DNA of 18,919 bases from Gemmatimonadota bacterium (GCA_003220955.1 QHTW01000218.1:1-18919); one strand, 5' to 3'. Counted from the stretch's first letter, positions 6,767 through 13,173 are shown. Notes: generated from the sequence alone by a model not told the origin. Numbers and translations are program-made.

Positions 6767-8035
6767 ATGGCCACGAAAGTCCACATGGAGGCGCTCTCGC
6801 CCACGATGGAGGAAGGGCGCCTCGTGAAGTGGACCAAGCACGAGGGTGACCCGGTGAAGTCGGGCGACACGCTCGCCGAGGTCGAAACCGACAAGGCCGT
6901 CATGGAGCTGGTCGCCCGAGCCGACGGGCAGTTGCTGAAGGTGATGGTGCCCGAAGGCACCACCGTGCCGGTTGGGAATGTGGTGGCGTGGATCGGCAAG
7001 GCTGGCGAGAAAGTCGATGGAGCTGGCAGTCAGGAGTCGGGAGCTGGGGCAGCGAAGTCAGCCCCCGCTGCTGCCGTATCGAAACCGGCTCCCGCTCCCA
7101 CACCGGTCCCTAAGCCTGCACCGACGCCAGCAGTCCCCGCACCCGTTGCTGCTCAAGCAGATGCGACACGTGTCAAGGCTTCCCCGCTCGCGAGACGAAT
7201 TGCCAAAGAATCGGGCGTCGATCTCAAGCTCGTTCAAGGCTCAGGACCGGGCGGTCGCGTGATCAAACGCGATGTCGAGGCAGGAGCCACACAAACCCAA
7301 GCTGCGGCCCCAGCTCCTAGCTCCCGACTCCCAGCTCCTTCAGGTGTTCCGTACGAAGACGTCCCGCTCACCCAAATTCGGAAGACGATCGCCAAGCGCC
7401 TCGCCACGTCGCTCGGCCCGATCCCGCATTTCTTCCTCACCACCGAGATCGACATGGAGCGCGCCGCGGAAGCGCGCGAAGCGCTCAATAAGCAACTCGG
7501 TGAAGAAGGCGGGAAGATTTCGTTCAACGACATCATCATCAAGGCCGTCGCGCTGGCGCTGGTCCAGCACCGCGCCTGCAACGCCTGGTTCCAGGACGAT
7601 CACATCCGCTACTGGAACGAGGTCCACATCGGGATGGCCGTCGCGATCGAGGACGGGCTGATCACGCCGGTGATCCGCAACGCGGACCTGAAGAGCCTGC
7701 GGGAAATCGGCGCGGAGTCCCGTGAGCTCGCGGGGCGGGCCCGCAATCGCCGCTTGAAGCCCGAGGAATACACCGGCGCCACGTTCAGCGTCTCGAACCT
7801 CGGCATGTTCGACATCGACCAATTCACCGCGGTGATCAACCCGCCCGAAGCCGGCATCGTCGCGATCGGGAGCATCGTCGCGAAGGCGATCCCCGACGGC
7901 GAGCGCGTCGTCGTGCGGCGACGCTTGCGTTTGACGATGAGCTGTGATCACCGCGTCATCGACGGCGCGACCGGCGCGGTGTTCCTAAAAACGCTGAAGC
8001 AGATGCTCGAGAATCCGCTGGCGATGCTGTTGTAG
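6767..8035 (+). CDS. pdhC: pyruvate dehydrogenase E2, dihydrolipoamide acetyltransferase
   Basis: 422 residues. Domain order is one lipoyl domain (1-84, lipoyl-lysine K43 in VETDKAVMEL), an Ala/Pro-rich linker (about 85-135), the peripheral subunit-binding domain (about 136-172: ASPLARRIAKESGVDL, GPGGRVIKRDV), a second linker (about 173-195), and the acetyltransferase domain. The catalytic motif is SCDHRVIDG, with H395 and D399. The enzyme moves the acetyl group from lipoamide to CoA and forms the multimeric core of the complex. Both linkers contain heptamer-repeat DNA in opposite orientations, encoding GAGSQESGAGA and APSSRLPAP. There is no clear ribosome-binding site. The stop codon's last base is the first base of an octamer inverted repeat. 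Confidence 0.95.
   Translation: MATKVHMEALSPTMEEGRLVKWTKHEGDPVKSGDTLAEVETDKAVMELVARADGQLLKVMVPEGTTVPVGNVVAWIGKAGEKVDGAGSQESGAGAAKSAPAAAVSKPAPAPTPVPKPAPTPAVPAPVAAQADATRVKASPLARRIAKESGVDLKLVQGSGPGGRVIKRDVEAGATQTQAAAPAPSSRLPAPSGVPYEDVPLTQIRKTIAKRLATSLGPIPHFFLTTEIDMERAAEAREALNKQLGEEGGKISFNDIIIKAVALALVQHRACNAWFQDDHIRYWNEVHIGMAVAIEDGLITPVIRNADLKSLREIGAESRELAGRARNRRLKPEEYTGATFSVSNLGMFDIDQFTAVINPPEAGIVAIGSIVAKAIPDGERVVVRRRLRLTMSCDHRVIDGATGAVFLKTLKQMLENPLAMLL
7019..7049. repeat. heptamer array in first E2 linker
   Basis: Four 7-base units start at 7019, 7026, 7033 and 7040 (GGAGCTG, GCAGTCA, GGAGTCG, GGAGCTG) followed by GGG. They encode about residues 85-94 of E2, just after the lipoyl domain. The reverse complement of the array at 7308-7338 has the same unit order style and ends, making the pair a dispersed inverted repeat around the subunit-binding domain. 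Confidence 0.7.
7308..7338. repeat. heptamer array in second E2 linker, inverted orientation
   Basis: CCC followed by four 7-base units at 7311, 7318, 7325 and 7332 (CAGCTCC, TAGCTCC, CGACTCC, CAGCTCC). On the other strand this reads as GGAGCTG/GGAGTCG-type units, the mirror of 7019-7049. It encodes about residues 181-191 of E2, between the subunit-binding and catalytic domains. Confidence 0.7.
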
Positions 8036-8110
8036 TCGGACGGTCGGACTGACTGACTGTCAGACAGTCCACGATTACCGTCCGACGGTCCAACTGTCCG
8101 AGCGTCCGAC
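8035..8110. repeat. octamer inverted-repeat element between pdhC and lpdA
   Basis: Four 8-base units (8035, 8043, 8051, 8059; consensus GTCGGACN, the third and fourth diverged) are followed by a 12-base spacer (8067-8078) and four inverted units (8079, 8087, 8095, 8103; consensus NGTCCGAC). The outermost 15 bases of the arms (8035-8049 and 8096-8110) match at 14 of 15 positions, and a smaller hairpin GACTGTC/GACAGTC is nested in the left arm. It begins at the last base of the pdhC stop and ends just before the lpdA ribosome-binding site. It could attenuate transcription or stabilise mRNA between E2 and E3; no U-run follows, so a classic terminator is unlikely. Confidence 0.8.
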
Positions 8111-8112
8111 AA

Positions 8113-8119
8113 AGGGGAG
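8113..8119 (+). promoter_or_regulatory. ribosome-binding site of lpdA
   Basis: AGGGGAG lies three bases before the GTG at 8123. It selects the GTG as the lpdA start and shows that lpdA has its own initiation signal beyond the octamer element. Confidence 0.6.
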
Positions 8120-8122
8120 TTC

Positions 8123-9511
8123 GTGGCCACTTTCGACGTGATCATTCTGGGCGGCGGCCCGGCGGGCTACGTCTGCGCGATTCGCGCGGCGCAGCTGGGA
8201 CTCAGCACCGCGGTGATCGAGCAGGACAAACTCGGCGGCGTCTGCGTGAACATCGGCTGCATCCCCACCAAGGCCCTGCTGCATTCCGCCTACATCGCCA
8301 ACCTGCTCAAGGAGTCGAAGGACTTCGGCGTGGAGGCGGGCGACGTGAAGACCGATTACGGCGTCGCCATGAAACGGTCCCGGCGCGTCAGCGATCAGAA
8401 CTCGAAGGGCGTCGAGTTCCTGATGAAGAAGAACAAGATCACGGTCGTCAGAGGCACCGGCGTGCTGCAGCCCGGCAAGAAGGTAAAGGTGGGCAGCGAC
8501 GTCCATGAGGCGAAGAAAGCGGTCGTGATCGCGACTGGATCACGCGTGAAAGGCATCCCCCAGATCGGCCTCGAGATCAACAAGACCACCGTGATCTCCT
8601 CCGATGAGGCCCTGCTGATGGAGAAGATCCCAGCGACGCTCGCGATCATCGGCGCCGGCGCGGTCGGCATGGAGTTCGCCGACATCTTCAACGCCTTCGG
8701 GGTGAAGGTCACGCTGATCGAAGCGCTGCCGCGCATCCTGCCCCTCGAGGACGCCGAGGCGTCGGACACGCTGAGCAAGAGCTATCGGAAGCGCGGCATC
8801 GAGGTGATCGCGGGCGCCAAGGTGACGAAGGCGAACGTCGCCAAGGACAAGGTCACGCTCGACGTCGAGGCGGGCGGTGAGAAGAAGCAGGTCGCCGCGG
8901 CCGCCGTGCTGATGGCGGCCGGTCGCGCAGTCAATATCGAGAATGTCTGTTTGATGTATTGCGGGATTCAGCTCACGGAGCGCGGGTTCATCAAGGTCTA
9001 CAAGATCCTACAGACCAGCACCGCCGGCTATTACGCGATCGGCGACGTCGCCGGGCCGCCGATGCTGGCGCACAAGGGCAGCCGCGAGGGCGTCGTGGTC
9101 GCGGAGCTTGTCGCCGGCCAGAAGCCGCACCCCATCAAGTACGACAACGTGCCGAGCGTGACGTATTGCCACCCCGAGGTGGCGAGCATCGGGCTCACGG
9201 AAGAACAATGCAAGGAAAAGAAGCTCGACTACGTCGCGGGCAAATTCCCCTTCTCCGCCAACGGCCGCGCGCGCGGCACCGGCGAGACGGAAGGTTTCGT
9301 GAAGATTCTGCGCGACAAGAAGTACGGCGAGATTCTGGGCGCGCACATCGTCGGCGCGGACGCATCGGAAATGATCCATGAGCTGACGGTCGCGCGGGAG
9401 AACGAATACACGGTCGAAGAGATCGAGCTCGCGATCCACGCACATCCCACGATGTCCGAGGCCGTCGCCCAGGCTGCGCTCGATTCGCTCGGCCGCGTGG
9501 TGGACATGTGA
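8123..9511 (+). CDS. lpdA: dihydrolipoyl dehydrogenase (E3)
   Basis: 462 residues from a GTG start chosen by the adjacent ribosome-binding site and by alignment of the FAD motif near the N-terminus (IILGGGPAGYVCAIRAAQ). The redox-active disulfide is C41/C46 in GGVCVNIGCIPTK. The NAD-binding motif is AIIGAGAVGMEFADIF, the second FAD motif is YYAIGDVAGPPMLAHKG, and the C-terminal catalytic dyad is in HAHPTMSE (H441, E446). The flavoenzyme reoxidises dihydrolipoamide on E2 with NAD+, and may also serve other 2-oxoacid dehydrogenases or the glycine cleavage system. It is in the operon behind pdhC, separated by the octamer inverted repeat. The end overlaps the next gene (GTGA). Confidence 0.96.
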   Translation: MATFDVIILGGGPAGYVCAIRAAQLGLSTAVIEQDKLGGVCVNIGCIPTKALLHSAYIANLLKESKDFGVEAGDVKTDYGVAMKRSRRVSDQNSKGVEFLMKKNKITVVRGTGVLQPGKKVKVGSDVHEAKKAVVIATGSRVKGIPQIGLEINKTTVISSDEALLMEKIPATLAIIGAGAVGMEFADIFNAFGVKVTLIEALPRILPLEDAEASDTLSKSYRKRGIEVIAGAKVTKANVAKDKVTLDVEAGGEKKQVAAAAVLMAAGRAVNIENVCLMYCGIQLTERGFIKVYKILQTSTAGYYAIGDVAGPPMLAHKGSREGVVVAELVAGQKPHPIKYDNVPSVTYCHPEVASIGLTEEQCKEKKLDYVAGKFPFSANGRARGTGETEGFVKILRDKKYGEILGAHIVGADASEMIHELTVARENEYTVEEIELAIHAHPTMSEAVAQAALDSLGRVVDM

Positions 9512-9930
9512 GTGACGAACCGATCAAGGATCCGCTCGCGCTGGGGCTCGGCTCACTCGCCGCGGGCGCGGGATTCGGCGGGGCCTGCCTCACCGCCGCG
9601 CAGATCGTCGCCGCGATCCTCCGTGGCGACCTCGAGCCCAACGTGTACCGCGACACCGCGCCCGACCCGCTGCTCGCCGGCGTGATCGCCGCCATCGGTG
9701 TGGGGGGCGCTTACGGGTGGTACCGGGGCGTCGCCCTGGACAACATCTGGCAGCGTGGCGTGATCGCGGTGCTGGCCGCCATCGGGGCCGTGCTGATCGG
9801 CTTTCTCGCCGCACCGCTCGATCGCTTCCTCGGCCTCATCGGGCTGCTCGTTTGGTTCTTGCTGAACATCCTGCTCGGCATCCTCGCCACGCGGTGGGCA
9901 ATAAAGGGGAAAGGCGCGGAGGGGACATGA
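9508..9930 (+). CDS. small four-helix membrane protein between lpdA and lipB
   Basis: 140 residues from a GTG at 9508 that overlaps the lpdA stop by four bases; the gene's own stop overlaps lipB by four bases (ATGA), so it is embedded in the operon. Hydrophobic segments are visible around residues 11-36 (LGLGSLAAGAGFGGACLTAA), 52-67 (LLAGVIAAIGVGGAYG), 80-100 (GVIAVLAAIGAVLIGFLAAP) and 104-127 (LGLIGLLVWFLLNILLGILA). A short charged tail ends the protein. No family was recognised. The tight coupling on both sides argues that it is translated, but no link to lipoylation can be read from the sequence. Confidence 0.75.
   Translation: MSDEPIKDPLALGLGSLAAGAGFGGACLTAAQIVAAILRGDLEPNVYRDTAPDPLLAGVIAAIGVGGAYGWYRGVALDNIWQRGVIAVLAAIGAVLIGFLAAPLDRFLGLIGLLVWFLLNILLGILATRWAIKGKGAEGT
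9918..9924 (+). promoter_or_regulatory. ribosome-binding site of lipB
   Basis: GGAGGGG lies two bases before the ATG at 9927, with its GGAGG core four bases from the ATG. Together with the ATGA overlap it fixes the lipB start. Confidence 0.6.
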
Positions 9931-10649
9931 AGGATCTGGAGGTCGTGGAGGCGGGCACGGTTTCGTACGGCGACGCGCTCGAGTGGCAGCGCGAGCTCGC
10001 CGCCGACCGCATCGCGGGCCGATTGGACCACGACGTACTCTTACTGCTCGAGCACCCACCGGTCGTCACCTTGGGCCGAACCTCGCATGCGTCTCATCTC
10101 CTGCAGCCCGACGGCATCGACGTGTTCGAAGTCGAGCGGGGCGGCGATGTGACGTTCCATGGGCCGGGCCAGCTGGTCGGCTATCCCATCCTCGACCTCG
10201 GCGCCTACAAGAAGGACCTGCACTGGTATCTCCGCACCCTCGAACAGGCGCTGATCCACGCGCTCGCGTTGCTCAATATCCCCGCCGAGCGGAATCCGGG
10301 ATTGACCGGCGTGTGGACGCACGGGCGGAAGATCGCGAGCATCGGTATTCACGTGAAGCAGTGGGTCACGTGGCATGGGTTCGCGCTCAACCTCACGACC
10401 GACCTCGCGCATTTCGATCGAATTGTGCCGTGCGGGATTCAGGGCGTGCAGATGACATCCGTTGCAAGGGAGCGGGGAGCGGGGAGCAGGGAGCAGTTGT
10501 GGCAGGAGAGTGTGGCGGCGGTGGTGAAAGGATTCGAACAAGTATTCGGAGCGAGGATCATTCCGTCCCCTGAAGGGGCGGCTCGGCAAGAGCGCGAGTC
10601 CTTAAGGACTCGTGTAGTGGCCGAGCCGGGGCTTCAGCCCACGGACTGA
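9927..10649 (+). CDS. lipB: octanoyltransferase LipB with repeat-derived tail
   Basis: 240 residues. LipB transfers octanoate from acyl carrier protein to the E2 lipoyl lysine, the step before LipA. Visible family blocks are LLLLEHPPVVTLGR, then ERGGDVTFHGPGQLVGYPI (70-88), GVWTHGRKIASIGIHV with K135, and DRIVPCGIQGVQMTS with the catalytic C169. Two parts differ from a normal LipB. Residues 181-190 (RERGAGSREQ) are encoded by a heptamer array, and residues from about 214 to 240 are encoded by a palindromic repeat plus a few bases, giving a tail that looks like read-through (SPEGAARQERESLRTRVVAE). Catalytic residues are intact, so activity is likely. The stop is one base before the next ATG. 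Confidence 0.93.
   Translation: MKDLEVVEAGTVSYGDALEWQRELAADRIAGRLDHDVLLLLEHPPVVTLGRTSHASHLLQPDGIDVFEVERGGDVTFHGPGQLVGYPILDLGAYKKDLHWYLRTLEQALIHALALLNIPAERNPGLTGVWTHGRKIASIGIHVKQWVTWHGFALNLTTDLAHFDRIVPCGIQGVQMTSVARERGAGSREQLWQESVAAVVKGFEQVFGARIIPSPEGAARQERESLRTRVVAEPGLQPTD
10468..10496. repeat. heptamer array inside lipB
   Basis: Two GGGAGCG units (10468, 10475) and two GGGAGCA units (10482, 10489) in perfect 7-base register, followed by G. The array encodes RERGAGSREQ at LipB residues 181-190, between the conserved GIQGVQMTS block and the final helix. It shares period and G-G-A-G core with the pdhC and four-helix-bundle arrays. Confidence 0.75.
10570..10637. repeat. 68-bp palindromic repeat element at the 3' end of lipB
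   Basis: A long imperfect palindrome centred between 10603 and 10604. The core CGAGTCCTTAAGGACTCG (10595-10612) is a perfect 18-bp palindrome. The next paired block is CGGCTCGGC at 10579-10587 with GCCGAGCCG at 10620-10628, and the outermost block is CTGAAG at 10570-10575 with CTTCAG at 10632-10637. The layout resembles a dispersed palindromic (REP/MITE-like) element. It lies in the reading frame of lipB, supplying most of its C-terminal tail. Its RNA would fold into a strong stem without a following U-run. Confidence 0.85.
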
Positions 10650-10650
10650 G

Positions 10651-11289
10651 ATGGCACCTCCGACTCTTCCCCGTATCCCTCCGGGCCAAATCCAAACCAT
10701 CAAATGGCCGGTCCTGCACTACGGCGACGTGCCCACCGTGGACACGTCGAAATGGACCTTCTCGGTTTCGGGCATGGTCGAACGTCCCTTCTCGCTGACC
10801 TGGGACGACTTCCTGGCCCTGCCCCGCAAGACCGTCCAGTGCGACATCCACTGCGTCACGACGTGGAGCCGGCTCGATAACACGTTCGAAGGCGTGCCGG
10901 TCCCGCTGCTGCTCGAGCGCGCCGGGGTGAAACCGGAAGCAAAATTCTGTCTCGTTGTCGCCGAGCAGGGATTCACGACCAACCTTCCGTTAGCGGATCT
11001 CAACCGACCGGAGAACCTGATCGCCCTGAATTGGGCCGGCGAACCGCTCACCCCCGAGCATGGCTGGCCGGCTCGGCTGCTCGTGCCGCACCTCTACTTC
11101 TGGAAGAGCGCGAAATGGGTGCGCGGCTTCGAATTGTTAGACGAGGATCTGCCGGGCTTTTGGGAGCAAAACGGCTATCACATGCACGGCGATCCGTGGA
11201 CCGAGGAGCGGTACGGCGGCCGCGGCCTGACGCAACACGAGATCAACAAGTTCCGGAACGCGAGTAAAAAACACGGAATCGGGAGGTAG
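10651..11289 (+). CDS. sulfite oxidase-like molybdopterin oxidoreductase
   Basis: 212 residues, a single molybdopterin-binding domain of the sulfite oxidase/YedY superfamily. The presumed molybdenum-ligating cysteine is C68 in QCDIHCVTTWSR. Other family blocks are FSVSGMVERPFSLTWDDFLA, FEGVPVPLLLERAGV, and near the end LLVPHLYFWKSAKWVRGFEL followed by GFWEQNGYHMHGDPW. No Tat signal or dimerisation domain is visible, so this is the short, probably cytoplasmic type; its substrate and electron partner are unknown. The ATG follows the lipB stop by one base, so it is co-transcribed with the lipoate genes. The stop codon itself lies in the first unit of a heptamer array (11282-11302). Confidence 0.88.
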   Translation: MAPPTLPRIPPGQIQTIKWPVLHYGDVPTVDTSKWTFSVSGMVERPFSLTWDDFLALPRKTVQCDIHCVTTWSRLDNTFEGVPVPLLLERAGVKPEAKFCLVVAEQGFTTNLPLADLNRPENLIALNWAGEPLTPEHGWPARLLVPHLYFWKSAKWVRGFELLDEDLPGFWEQNGYHMHGDPWTEERYGGRGLTQHEINKFRNASKKHGIGR

Positions 11290-11302
11290 GAGTCTGGAGT
11301 CA
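11282..11302. repeat. heptamer array, left flank of the four-helix-bundle gene
   Basis: Three 7-base units at 11282, 11289 and 11296 (GGAGGTA, GGAGTCT, GGAGTCA). The first unit contains the stop codon of the molybdopterin gene. Orientation is opposite to the array at 11749-11787, so the two bracket the four-helix-bundle gene as inverted repeats. Confidence 0.6.
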
Positions 11303-11316
11303 GGGCGCGAACGATA

Positions 11317-11765
11317 ATGCGCCTTGAGGCGTGGAAATGATGCGGTAAGTCGCGATCAAGCATCGAAGATTGCATCATGGCGATCATTGGCAGCCGCCGC
11401 GCATCTACCGGACTACCTCGACATTTCCGAGGGAAGAGCGTTACTCACTCGGGGACCAGTTACGACGAGCAGCTGTATGGATACCTTCAAATATCTCGGA
11501 GGGCCACGGGCGTTCGCGGACGGGAGATTACCTGCGGCACGTCTCCATCGCCGCGGGATCGCTGAGCCAACTCGAAACGCAAATCCAGATCGCGTGTCGA
11601 TTGGACTATATCACGGACGCTGATCAGACCCGACTTCTCGATTCGTGTGCCGGGATCGCCAGGATGCTCGCTGGATTGATTCGGTCGTTGCGACGTCGCC
11701 TCGGATCGAAACAGACAGCAGCGGTCGGTAGTCTCGATTCAGAGACCCTGCCGCCTGACTCCTGA
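11317..11765 (+). pseudogene. four-helix-bundle (23S rRNA intervening-sequence, S23 type) protein, N-terminus disrupted
   Basis: The 3' part (frame from a possible TTG at 11370) has the hallmark of this small family: YRTTSTFPREERYSLG, then RRAAVWIPSNISEGHGRS (the conserved RRAAxSIPSNIxEG), SQLETQIQIACRLDYI and ARMLAGLIRSLRRRL. The expected start motif is present in another frame as MRLEAWK at 11317-11337, followed at once by TGA. The distance from W to Y is about 40 bases longer than usual and the frame changes, so helix 1 seems broken. These proteins are found in 23S rRNA intervening sequences and as stand-alone genes; their function is unclear. The gene is bracketed by inverted heptamer arrays and runs antisense into the M20 gene's tail. 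A shorter functional protein from TTG 11370 is possible. Confidence 0.75.
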
Positions 11766-13105
11766 CTCACTCCTGACTCCTGACTCCCAAGCAGTTGATA
11801 GAACCGCCGGAACACCTCGATCCCATCCCAGAGCTGCTTCAGCTCGAGTTTCTCATTCGGCGCGTGCAGCCGGTCATCGGGCAACCCGATGCCGGTCAGA
11901 ATCACGGGCGCCCCGGCCGATGCCAGCGCCGGTACGACGGGGATCGATCCGCCGGCGCGCGCGGGGACGCTCCCGCGCCCCGTGACCTCCTTGAACGCCT
12001 GGTCCAGCAGCTTGAACGCTGGGCTGTTGAGCTTGATCTGCGCCGGATCTGCGCCGTGAAGAAATCGCACGCTTGCGGTCACATACTTCGGCGCGAAGCG
12101 CTTCACAGCGGCCACGAGCTGGCGCTCGACTGTCGCCAGCTTCTGATTGGGCACGAGCCGCATGCTCACTTTCGCGGTTGCCTCGGCGGGGATGACCGTC
12201 TTCGCACCTTCACCCGTGAAGCCACCGAGAATGCCATGAATCTCGAACGTCGGCAGCGCCCAGAGGCGCTCGAGGACCGACGCCTTCTTCAGACCGACGA
12301 GCCCCTTCCCCTGCACACGTTTGGTGAGGAAATCCTTTTCGTTGAATGGTAATTTCTTCCACGCGGAACGCTCGGCCTTTGCGGGCCGCTTCACGGGACC
12401 ATAGAAGCCCGGGATGTGAATCTTCCCGTCCGCGGTTTTCAAACGACCAAGCAGCCGGCACAATTCCTCGTGCGCGTTCGGAGCGGCGCCGCCGTATTCC
12501 CCGGAGTGCAGGTCCGTCTTGGACGTCCGCACCGTGATTTCCCCGTACGCCAAGCCGCGCAGCGTCGTGTAAACCGCGGGCCAACCGGGCGCGACATACG
12601 ACATGTCGGCCACCAGCACCGCGTCAGCGCGCACGCGCTGCGGCTCGCGCTTCAGCAAATCGAATAAGACCTTGGAGCCGTACTCCTCTTCGCCTTCGAT
12701 GAGGAAGCGGAAGTTGACCGCCGGACGCGCGGACGCGGCGATGGCCTGAAGCAGGCAGAAGACCTGCCCTTTATCGTCGGCGGCGCCGCGGGCGTAGATC
12801 CGGCCGTCCCGCTGGGTCGGCTCGAAGGGCGGCGTCGTCCACTCCGCGAGCGGATCGGGCGGCTGCACGTCGTAGTGGCCGTAGATCAGTAATGTCGGCG
12901 CGCCCGGCACGTCGGGCCCTTTGGCCCAGACGACGGGATGCGTCTCGCTGCCAAGAAACTCGACGTCGCGACATCCCATGCGTCGCAGGGCGGCGGCGAC
13001 CCATTCGGCGGCCGCGCGGCAATCCTGATTGTGTGCTGGCAACGTTGAGACAGAGGGAATTCGCAGAAACTCGTTCAGCTCGCGGAGCAATTGGTCTCGA
13101 TTCAT
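11624..13105 (-). CDS. M20 family dipeptidase with read-through C-terminal tail
   Basis: 493 residues; zinc-dependent peptidase of the M20 group (carnosinase/dipeptidase type). Metal and catalytic blocks are YGHYDVQPPDP (H77, D79), YARGAADDKGQ (about D110), the catalytic LIEGEEEYGS (E137-E141 region), a dimerisation domain with SKTDLHSGEYGG, and the late PDDRLHAPNEKLEL. The family core ends about residue 440 (EVFRRFYQLLG). The last 53 residues begin SQESGVSQESGGR, encoded by the heptamer array at 11749-11787, and then continue antisense to the four-helix-bundle gene. This tail is not part of the family and looks like loss of the original stop through an insertion. The start is the ATG at 13105, without a clear ribosome-binding site. 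Confidence 0.9.
   Translation of the reverse strand: MNRDQLLRELNEFLRIPSVSTLPAHNQDCRAAAEWVAAALRRMGCRDVEFLGSETHPVVWAKGPDVPGAPTLLIYGHYDVQPPDPLAEWTTPPFEPTQRDGRIYARGAADDKGQVFCLLQAIAASARPAVNFRFLIEGEEEYGSKVLFDLLKREPQRVRADAVLVADMSYVAPGWPAVYTTLRGLAYGEITVRTSKTDLHSGEYGGAAPNAHEELCRLLGRLKTADGKIHIPGFYGPVKRPAKAERSAWKKLPFNEKDFLTKRVQGKGLVGLKKASVLERLWALPTFEIHGILGGFTGEGAKTVIPAEATAKVSMRLVPNQKLATVERQLVAAVKRFAPKYVTASVRFLHGADPAQIKLNSPAFKLLDQAFKEVTGRGSVPARAGGSIPVVPALASAGAPVILTGIGLPDDRLHAPNEKLELKQLWDGIEVFRRFYQLLGSQESGVSQESGGRVSESRLPTAAVCFDPRRRRNDRINPASILAIPAHESRSRV
11749..11787. repeat. heptamer array, right flank of the four-helix-bundle gene
   Basis: Seven-base units TGCCGCC (11749), TGACTCC (11756), TCACTCC (11767), TGACTCC (11774) and TGACTCC (11781), with a four-base partial unit (TGAC) at 11763. 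On the minus strand this encodes SQESGVSQESGGR in the M20 tail; on the plus strand it holds the end of the four-helix-bundle frame. Confidence 0.75.
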
Positions 13106-13173
13106 GGCGGCACAAATGTAGATAGGTCGGTCGCCGCTAGCCAGCGAGTAGCGCTCGGGTAGATTTGACCGCC

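Noticed and set aside
8035..8110. Classic rho-independent terminator between pdhC and lpdA
   Set aside because: The stem is long and repetitive but no U-run follows; the next bases are the lpdA ribosome-binding site.
13106..13173. Sigma-70-like promoter in the divergent M20/TPR gap (TAGATT near the TPR start)
   Set aside because: The match is weak, no convincing -35 is at the right distance, and the region is too short to judge.
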